DNA from: an uncultured Mucispirillum sp.
GTDB taxonomy: Bacteria > Chrysiogenota > Deferribacteres > Deferribacterales > Mucispirillaceae
Direction of reading: 5' to 3'
DNA length: 11,585 nt
NCBI GenBank assembly: GCA_937890655.1
Contig: CALADT010000027.1
Location: forward strand, 1-11,585
Part shown: positions 6,403 to 11,585 of the stretch, piece after piece
How positions within the stretch are numbered: the stretch's first letter is position 1
Layout: each line of letters opens with the position of its first letter
Notes under the pieces: model-generated
Told to the model about the DNA's origin: nothing
The model's database searches: none
What the model saw: the letters and a program-made list of their open reading frames with translations, nothing else
Translations under genes and position numbers: made by a program

Positions 6403-9400
6403 ATGTCTCGTAAGAAAACTATTATGGATGGTAATATGGCAGCAGCCCATGTAGCACATGCTGTAAACGAAGTAATAGCGATTTATCCTATTACACCATC
6501 CTCTGTTATGGGTGAAATATCTGATGAAAAAAGTGCTAAAGGTCAGGTAAATATTTGGGGAACTGTGCCACATGTAGTGGAGTTACAATCAGAAGGTGGT
6601 GCTTCTGGAACAGTGCATGGTTCTTTAACAGCTGGGGCATTAACAACTACATTTACAGCTTCTCAAGGTCTTTTATTAATGATACCTAACATGTATAAAA
6701 TAGCAGGTGAGCTTACTCCGACAGTTTTCCATGTTAGTGCAAGGGCTTTAGCAGCACAAGGGCTTTCAATATTTGGGGACCATTCAGATGTTATGGCTTG
6801 CCGTGCATGTGGCTGGGCTATGCTTGCTTCTAATAACCCACAAGAAGTTATGGATATGGCACTAATTTCTCAAGCTGCTACATTAAGAAGTCGCATACCA
6901 TTTTTACATTTTTTTGATGGGTTTAGAACATCTCATGAGCTTTCTGTTGTGGAAGAACTCACTTTTGATGATATGCGTCATATGATTGATGATAAATTAA
7001 TTAGAGAACATAGAAAAAGGAGCCTTACTCCTGATAACCCTACAATTAAAGGGACTGCTCAAAACCCTGATGTTTATTTTCAAGGTAGGGAAACAGTAAA
7101 CCAATATATTGATAATGTTGGTAATATATTACAGCAAGAAATGGATAAGTTTGCAAAACTTACAGGCAGGCAATACCATTTAGTGGAATACTACGGTGCA
7201 AGTGATGCAAAAAGTGTAATTGTGGTAATGGGTTCTGCATGTGATGTTGCAGAAGAAACCATAGACTATTTAAACAGTAATGGGGAAAAATTAGGTGTTG
7301 TTAAAATCCACCTTTACCAACCATTTCCAGTTCAAGCATTTGTGGATGCTATTCCTGAAACTGTGGAAAATATTGCAGTGCTTGATAGAACAAAAGAGCC
7401 AGGAAGTGTAGGTGAACCATTATATGTATCTGTTAGAACAGCTATTGGGGAAGCTATGGCTACAAAATCTACCCACTTTAAAAAATACCCTAGAATATTA
7501 GGTGGTAGGTTTGGTTTAGGTTCAAAAGACTTTACTCCTGCTATGGTAAAAGCAGTTTTTGAAAACGCATCTTCTAATGAACCAGTTTTTGGTTTTACAG
7601 TAGGTATAGAAGATGATGTTACTAATAAATCATTAAAATTTGATAAATCATGGCTTATACCTTCTAAAAACTATAAAGCTATGTTTTATGGTTTAGGTTC
7701 AGACGGCACAGTGGGTGCTAATAAAAACACTGCAAAAATTATCTTTGCAGAAACAGGTAAAAACTCACAGGCTTATTTTGTGTATGATTCTAAAAAAGCA
7801 GGCTCTATGACCACAAGTCACGTTAGATTTGGAGATAGCCAAATAAAAAGCTCCTATCTTATTCAAGAGGCAGATTTTATAGGCTGTCATAACTTTAGCT
7901 TTTTAGAACGTTATGATTTACTTTCTCCACTTAAAAAAGGTGGTGTTTTCCTTTTAAACAGCCAGTATGATAGTAAAGAAGTATGGGAAAAACTTCCACC
8001 ACTTGTTCAAAAAGAAATAAGGGAAAGAGAAGCGAAAATGTATGTGGTAGATGCTATTAAAATAGCTCACGATTTAGGGCTTGGTTCAAGAATTAATGTA
8101 ATACTACAAGCTGCGTTTTTTGCTATATCTAACATTATATCAAAAGAACAGGCACTTACTGCTATTAAAAATGCCATATCTAAAACATATGGTAAATATG
8201 GGGAAGAAATTGTTGCAAAAAATAATGCAGCAGCAGAAGCAGGGTTTATTAAATTAGAAGAAGTGGATTATGCCTCATTAAAAGACGGCGATTATTCGGC
8301 ACAATCTCTTATTAACGGTTGCTTAACAGATAAAAGAGCAAGCGATTTTGTTAAAGATGTTACAAGTGTGCTTGTTGCAGGAGAAGGGGATAATATTAAA
8401 GTATCTCAAATGCCAGATGATGGTACATGGCCTGTGGGAACTGCAAGGTTTGAAAAACGTAATATTGCAGTAAATATCCCTGTGTGGGACCCTGAAGTAT
8501 GTATTCAGTGTGGTATTTGTTCTTTTGTTTGCCCACATTCTGCTATACGACTTAAATATTATGAAAAAGATGCACTTAAAAATGCACCTTCTACTTTTAA
8601 ATATACTGATGCAAAAGGTAAAGAATTTGATGGCTATTTAGCTACTATTCAAATAGCACCGGAAGATTGCACAGGTTGTAGTGCATGTGTTAGCGACTGT
8701 CCTGCTATTAATAGACAAAACCCAGAGAAAAAAGCAATTAATATGCAGGAACAAACTCCATTAAGAGAGCAGGAAGTAGAAAATTTTGCATTTTTTGAAA
8801 CACTTCCAGAATTAAGTGTGGAAAAATATAGCAAAACAAATATAAAAGGCAGCCAGTTAGCACCTCATTTATTTGAATTTTCAGGAGCATGTGCAGGTTG
8901 TGGCGAAACTCCTTATGTTAAATTATTAACTCAACTTTTTGGGGATAGAATTTTAATGGCAAACGCAACAGGTTGTTCATCTATTTATGGTGGTAATCTA
9001 CCAACTACTCCATATTGCACAAGGGCAGACGGGAAAGGCCCAGCATGGAGCAACTCTTTATTTGAAGATAATGCAGAGTTTGGTTACGGTATGCGTTTAG
9101 CTGTGGATTATTTTCAAGGCAAAGCTATTACTTACCTTAACGAATATAAATCAGTTCTTGGTGAAAATTTAGCAGAAGAAATTCTTGCATGCACAAATAG
9201 TCATGACCAAGCAGAAATAGAAAAACAAAGAGCTAAAGTAGATAAGTTAAAAGCATTAATAGAAAAATCAGACATTAAAGAAAAAGAAGATTTTTTAAGT
9301 ATTGCTGATTACTTAACACCAAAATCAGTATGGATATTAGGTGGAGATGGTTGGGCATACGATATAGGCTATGGTGGTTTAGACCATGTGCTTGCAAGTG

Positions 9401-9978
9401 GCGAAAATATTAATGTATTAGTGCTTGATACAGAAGTATATTCTAATACAGGTGGTCAGGCATCAAAATCTACTCCACTAGGTGCATCTGCAAAATTTGC
9501 AACAAGTGGTAAAGTTAGAGAGAAAAAAGATTTAGCTATGATATCTATGACATATGGTAGCATATACGTGGCAAAAGTTTCTCTTTCTAACCCTGCTCAA
9601 TGTATTAAAGCCTTTGTGGAAGCAGAACGTTATAACGGGCCTTCAATCATTATTGCATACTCTCACTGTATTGCTCAAGGTATTGATATGACAAAAGGTT
9701 CAAAAGAGCAGAAAAAAGCCATAGATGCAGGTTACTGGACATTAATGCGTTTTAACCCTGATTTAATTAATGAAGGTAAAAGCCCACTTGTAATAGATAG
9801 TAAAGAACCAGGGGGAGATTTAGCAGACTTTATGGCAGGGGAAAACAGGTTCCGTATAACTAAAAAAGCAAATGCAGAAAAATATGACCAGCTTGTGGAT
9901 TTAGCAAAAGAAAAACTTGCTAGAAGAAATAAAGTTATGCGTATGATGTCAACTAATTTAGTAGATAGCGAAAAATAA
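6403..9978 (+). CDS. nifJ: Pyruvate:ferredoxin (flavodoxin) oxidoreductase
   Basis: This enzyme oxidatively decarboxylates pyruvate with CoA to acetyl-CoA and CO2 and reduces ferredoxin or flavodoxin; it is central to anaerobic energy metabolism and acts in the cytoplasm. At 1191 residues it is a full-length one-chain homodimeric type. The N-terminal pyruvate-binding domain shows YPITPSS (Thr31), Glu64 and Arg114, the same numbering as in Desulfovibrio africanus PFOR. Two ferredoxin-type 4Fe-4S sites follow: Cys700/703/706/710 and Cys756/759/762/766. The proximal cluster ligands are Cys830, Cys833, Cys858 and probably Cys1067. The thiamine diphosphate motif runs from GDGWAYD (981-987) to the VYSNTGGQ stretch with Asn1015. 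GGAGGG lies just before the ATG at 6403. Codon use is less AT-biased than in its neighbours, as expected for a highly expressed gene. It is apparently transcribed alone, from the promoter at 6314-6342 to the terminator at 9981-10008. Confidence 0.97.
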   Translation: MSRKKTIMDGNMAAAHVAHAVNEVIAIYPITPSSVMGEISDEKSAKGQVNIWGTVPHVVELQSEGGASGTVHGSLTAGALTTTFTASQGLLLMIPNMYKIAGELTPTVFHVSARALAAQGLSIFGDHSDVMACRACGWAMLASNNPQEVMDMALISQAATLRSRIPFLHFFDGFRTSHELSVVEELTFDDMRHMIDDKLIREHRKRSLTPDNPTIKGTAQNPDVYFQGRETVNQYIDNVGNILQQEMDKFAKLTGRQYHLVEYYGASDAKSVIVVMGSACDVAEETIDYLNSNGEKLGVVKIHLYQPFPVQAFVDAIPETVENIAVLDRTKEPGSVGEPLYVSVRTAIGEAMATKSTHFKKYPRILGGRFGLGSKDFTPAMVKAVFENASSNEPVFGFTVGIEDDVTNKSLKFDKSWLIPSKNYKAMFYGLGSDGTVGANKNTAKIIFAETGKNSQAYFVYDSKKAGSMTTSHVRFGDSQIKSSYLIQEADFIGCHNFSFLERYDLLSPLKKGGVFLLNSQYDSKEVWEKLPPLVQKEIREREAKMYVVDAIKIAHDLGLGSRINVILQAAFFAISNIISKEQALTAIKNAISKTYGKYGEEIVAKNNAAAEAGFIKLEEVDYASLKDGDYSAQSLINGCLTDKRASDFVKDVTSVLVAGEGDNIKVSQMPDDGTWPVGTARFEKRNIAVNIPVWDPEVCIQCGICSFVCPHSAIRLKYYEKDALKNAPSTFKYTDAKGKEFDGYLATIQIAPEDCTGCSACVSDCPAINRQNPEKKAINMQEQTPLREQEVENFAFFETLPELSVEKYSKTNIKGSQLAPHLFEFSGACAGCGETPYVKLLTQLFGDRILMANATGCSSIYGGNLPTTPYCTRADGKGPAWSNSLFEDNAEFGYGMRLAVDYFQGKAITYLNEYKSVLGENLAEEILACTNSHDQAEIEKQRAKVDKLKALIEKSDIKEKEDFLSIADYLTPKSVWILGGDGWAYDIGYGGLDHVLASGENINVLVLDTEVYSNTGGQASKSTPLGASAKFATSGKVREKKDLAMISMTYGSIYVAKVSLSNPAQCIKAFVEAERYNGPSIIIAYSHCIAQGIDMTKGSKEQKKAIDAGYWTLMRFNPDLINEGKSPLVIDSKEPGGDLADFMAGENRFRITKKANAEKYDQLVDLAKEKLARRNKVMRMMSTNLVDSEK

Positions 9979-9980
9979 AT

Positions 9981-10008
9981 AAAAGGGAGCTTATAAGCTC
10001 CCTTTTTT
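9981..10008. terminator. Intrinsic terminator of nifJ, probably bidirectional
   Basis: A GC-containing hairpin GGGAGCT/AGCTCCC (9985-9991 and 9996-10002), extended by AAAA/TTTT, is followed by six T residues (10003-10008) a few bases after the nifJ stop. On the minus strand the A-rich stretch before it gives a T-rich tail, so it can also end the convergent small membrane protein gene (10032-10319). Confidence 0.92.
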
Positions 10009-10031
10009 ATGTAATATATAAATTAAATAAT

Positions 10032-10319
10032 TTAATCATCTTTATTTAATAGTTTATATAGTTTTTCGGTAAAAGTAGGTTTTTCTTTTTTCTTTTTATC
10101 ACTTATTCCTGGAACAAAAATATCAGTTTTATGTCGTTCTTCCACCATAAAATCATCAATTTCAGAACGTTTTCTATAATACTCTTTTCTAGTATATAGT
10201 GCAAAAACAACAATTAGTGCAATTATAGAAATAAATAGTAAAACAGCAAATACAATATTAAAGGTTGTAAGGCTTGCAAGTGTTTCTTGGATACTTACCA
10301 CAAATTCATCGTATGACAT
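10032..10319 (-). CDS. Small single-pass membrane protein of unknown function
   Basis: This 95-residue protein is not recognised. Residues 1-19 are polar, 20-42 form one strongly hydrophobic helix, and a basic stretch (RKEYYRKR, 44-51) follows directly. By the positive-inside rule this puts the N-terminus outside and the charged tail (52-95, with a KKKKEK run) in the cytoplasm. The start is well supported: AAGGAG ends 7 nt before the ATG at 10319. It is a single gene between nifJ and the lysis genes and shares the terminator at 9981-10008. There is no signal peptide cleavage site. The architecture resembles small subunits or adaptors of membrane complexes, but no partner can be named. Confidence 0.7.
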   Translation of the reverse strand: MSYDEFVVSIQETLASLTTFNIVFAVLLFISIIALIVVFALYTRKEYYRKRSEIDDFMVEERHKTDIFVPGISDKKKKEKPTFTEKLYKLLNKDD

Positions 10320-10337
10320 ATTATATCTCCTTATACT

Positions 10338-10366
10338 ATTATATTTATTATATCGGCTAAAATCAA
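10338..10366 (-). promoter_or_regulatory. Possible promoter of the small membrane protein gene
   Basis: On the minus strand TTGATT (10366-10361) and TATAAT (10343-10338) are 17 nt apart. The predicted start near 10331 falls almost on the ribosome binding site (AAGGAG, 10332-10327), so the leader would be very short. That weakens the call. Confidence 0.35.
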
Positions 10367-10418
10367 AAAAACTAAATGTAAAATTATAAAATATAAAAAA
10401 TTATTAACTTAAATGTTT

Positions 10419-10448
10419 TTGACATAAAAGGCAATAAGGACATATGTA
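10419..10448 (+). promoter_or_regulatory. Possible promoter of the lysis cassette
   Basis: A perfect -35 box TTGACA lies at 10419-10424. The best -10 at suitable spacing is poor (TATGTA, 10443-10448, 18 nt). A weak -10 with a perfect -35 would fit an activated or late phage promoter, but it could be chance. Confidence 0.3.
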
Positions 10449-10473
10449 TTTTACTAAATGATATAAATATATT

Positions 10474-10479
10474 GGAGGG
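10474..10479 (+). promoter_or_regulatory. Ribosome binding site that fixes the i-spanin start at 10484
   Basis: GGAGGG ends 4 nt before the ATG at 10484. A TTG at 10472 in the same frame would overlap this site and is therefore rejected as start. Confidence 0.8.
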
Positions 10480-10483
10480 TAAA

Positions 10484-10846
10484 ATGGGTAAAATAAATAA
10501 TTATATTTATGGAATACTAATACTTATTATACTTTTTTTATTAACATATATATTTATAAAAAATAGTATAAATAATGATTTAATAAAAAGCCTAAAAGCT
10601 GAAAATAAATCACTTATAGAAAGAATTAGTAGTGCAGAATCTATGATTAATATTCAAAATAATGAAATAGAAAAATATGCTTTCAATATGGCTAAAAGTA
10701 AAAAAGAATATAAAGAAAATATTAAAATAATTAATGAAAAATATAAAAAATTAAAAGCAGACTATAAATTAATGGAAAAATTAAGCTGTGAAAAAATATT
10801 AAATGAAATAAATGAAAACCAAAGGAGGTTTATATATGAAAGATAA
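10484..10846 (+). CDS. Inner-membrane spanin-like (Rz-like) lysis protein
   Basis: This 120-residue protein has one N-terminal transmembrane helix (about 7-25). A highly charged, helical, coiled-coil-like region rich in Lys, Glu, Asn and Ile follows (about 30-98), then a C-terminal tail with one cysteine (Cys102). This is the architecture of phage i-spanins, which sit in the inner membrane and join an outer-membrane lipoprotein across the periplasm to fuse the two membranes at the last step of lysis. The next gene encodes a proline-containing lipoprotein and overlaps by 11 bp, the usual nested or overlapping arrangement of Rz/Rz1 pairs. A holin-like gene follows. The assignment rests on architecture and context, since spanins share little sequence. 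The start is the ATG at 10484. Confidence 0.65.
   Translation: MGKINNYIYGILILIILFLLTYIFIKNSINNDLIKSLKAENKSLIERISSAESMINIQNNEIEKYAFNMAKSKKEYKENIKIINEKYKKLKADYKLMEKLSCEKILNEINENQRRFIYER
10821..10828 (+). promoter_or_regulatory. Strong ribosome binding site for the start at 10836
   Basis: AAAGGAGG lies 7 nt before the ATG at 10836, inside the end of the i-spanin gene. It is the best Shine-Dalgarno sequence in the window and argues that translation really begins at 10836, not at the in-frame ATG at 10812 and not only at the internal ATG at 10992. Confidence 0.8.
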
Positions 10847-11252
10847 AATTAATTACATTATCAATTTTATAAAAATATTTTTTATAAATATATATAACAA
10901 AATTAAATCATTTTTTACTAATATTTATGATGATTTTATAATGATAGATATAGAAGAAGGGCAGGTGAGATATTCTTTTCATTGGTGGATTATGAAAAGT
11001 TTTAAATGGCTTATTGCTTGTTTACTTGCTTTTATAACACTTTTTTTATGGGGTTGTAGCTCTAGTATGGAAAATATAAAATATTACCCTGTAAATGTGC
11101 CTATAAAATGCCCGGTGGAAAATATACCGTTACCACAATATAGTAACGATATATTAGAAACAAACTTAAATATTTTACACTATACAAAAATATTAGAAGA
11201 AACATTAAAATTATGTATTAATGGTGAGTTAGATGATAGAAAAAGCATTTAA
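10836..11252 (+). CDS. Outer-membrane spanin-like (Rz1-like) lipoprotein with N-terminal extension
   Basis: The frame gives 138 residues. The C-terminal part looks like an o-spanin: hydrophobic stretch 58-72, lipobox L-W-G-C at 71-74 with lipidated Cys74 and Ser at +2, then a proline-rich segment (P85, P89, P93, P98, P100) with Cys92 and a short helix ending at Cys127. Spanin lipoproteins are usually 40-100 residues and proline-rich. Oddly, 52 residues rich in Ile, Phe, Asn and Lys precede the signal-like region. An internal ATG at 10992 (Met53), behind GGTGGA, would give an 86-residue product with a normal 22-residue lipoprotein signal (MKSFKWLIACLLAFITLFLW then GC). Either both forms are made, or the long form is a membrane protein that is not lipidated. 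It overlaps the i-spanin gene by 11 bp and the holin gene by 20 bp. Confidence 0.6.
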   Translation: MKDKINYIINFIKIFFINIYNKIKSFFTNIYDDFIMIDIEEGQVRYSFHWWIMKSFKWLIACLLAFITLFLWGCSSSMENIKYYPVNVPIKCPVENIPLPQYSNDILETNLNILHYTKILEETLKLCINGELDDRKSI

Positions 11253-11568
11253 TTTACCAGCAGAGTTATGGCAATGGTTATGGCTGTTTTTTGTATCCTT
11301 TACAGGGGGCGTAGTTGGTTTTATTACAAAAATATCTCCCACATTAAAAGGGCGTTCTTTTAAAGCAAAATTTGCAGCTTTATGTATGGGTATGATAAAT
11401 AGTATGTTTATAGCATACATTAGCTATGAAATATTATTAAGTATAATTGATAAACAAGGGCTTGCTGTTGCCTTATCAGGCATGGCTGCTTTTACAGGGA
11501 CAGACCTTTTAATTATTACACAAAATAAAATTATAGAATTATTAAAAAGAAAAATTGATACAATATAG
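11233..11568 (+). CDS. Holin-like protein (LydA / holin superfamily III type)
   Basis: This 111-residue protein has three hydrophobic segments (about 12-33, 46-71 and 76-96). Gly-rich turns (TGGVVGF, 24-30; SGMAAFTGTD, 82-91) and a charged C-terminal tail (KIIELLKRK) complete it. Length, number of helices and these Gly-containing segments match phage holins of the LydA group. Such holins open the inner membrane and time host lysis. The gene overlaps the o-spanin gene by 20 bp with a weak GGTGAG site, so it is translated by coupling, and a new gene starts 8 nt after its stop. Its position directly behind a spanin pair supports the call. The alternative is another small membrane protein of a mobile element. 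Confidence 0.65.
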   Translation: MIEKAFNLPAELWQWLWLFFVSFTGGVVGFITKISPTLKGRSFKAKFAALCMGMINSMFIAYISYEILLSIIDKQGLAVALSGMAAFTGTDLLIITQNKIIELLKRKIDTI

Positions 11569-11576
11569 GAGAATAT

Positions 11577-11585
11577 ATGTTTAAA
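11577..11585 (+). CDS. Start of a gene cut by the window edge
   Basis: AGGAG (11567-11571) lies 5 nt before ATG TTT AAA at the very end of the window. Only three codons are visible. By position it belongs to the lysis or late phage operon, but the product cannot be told. Confidence 0.5.

Noticed and set aside
8323..8834. Short minus-strand open frames inside nifJ
   Set aside because: They lie opposite the ferredoxin-type cluster region of nifJ and are shadows of it.
10459..10467. Extended -10 element (TGATATAAA) before the i-spanin gene
   Set aside because: The transcript would start on the ribosome site itself, leaving no room for initiation.
10472..10483. TTG start adding four residues to the i-spanin
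   Set aside because: It overlaps the GGAGGG ribosome site that clearly serves the ATG at 10484.
10812..10835. ATG at 10812 as start of the o-spanin frame
   Set aside because: It would read through the AAAGGAGG site; the ATG at 10836 has ideal spacing from it.
1..11585. CRISPR array, tRNA, rRNA or insertion sequence
   Set aside because: No regularly spaced repeats, cloverleaf-like segments, rRNA motifs, transposase frames or terminal inverted repeats were found.

Overview
The window is strongly AT-rich (by eye about 70% A+T) and dense with genes. Its genes point to an anaerobic bacterium with an outer membrane. There is a one-piece pyruvate:ferredoxin oxidoreductase, an Mla/MCE-type lipid transport operon with two predicted outer-membrane lipoproteins, and a two-component spanin pair, which only makes sense in a double-membrane host. 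The order permease - ATPase-like protein - MCE protein - lipoprotein recalls the iamB/iamA-type loci of Campylobacterota and similar Mla operons of other phyla. A low-GC host-associated anaerobe, such as a Mucispirillum-like Deferribacterota or a Campylobacterota member, fits; Brachyspira is a less likely alternative. This placement is inference only.

Layout. Positions 24-60 hold a minus-strand terminator for the gene at 92-913, a GHKL (RsbW-like) ATPase protein with a receiver-like N-terminus. At 1167-2135 (+) is an unrecognised membrane protein with about six N-terminal transmembrane helices and a possible partial flavodoxin-like domain. From 6099 down to 2205 (-) runs a tightly overlapping five-gene operon: mlaE permease, a short ABC-ATPase-like protein that has lost its catalytic motifs, mlaD, and two lipoproteins. 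A 303-nt AT-rich intergenic region (6100-6402) separates it from divergent nifJ (6403-9978, +), which has a good promoter and a strong terminator that could serve both strands. A small membrane protein (10032-10319, -) converges on that terminator. The right end (10484 onward, +) is a phage-type lysis cassette: inner-membrane spanin, outer-membrane spanin lipoprotein and a holin-like protein, with a further gene starting at 11577.

How the genes work together. MlaE and MlaD would form the inner-membrane part of a phospholipid shuttle, and the two lipoproteins would be outer-membrane or periplasmic partners. The energising subunit is the anomaly: the protein in the MlaF slot lacks the P-loop, signature, Walker B and H-loop residues, so it cannot hydrolyse ATP in the usual way, yet its frame is open and translationally coupled to its neighbours. 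NifJ is ordinary central metabolism. The lysis cassette looks like the edge of a prophage or a related element (gene transfer agent or domesticated lysis module). The window ends before an endolysin or structural genes can be seen.
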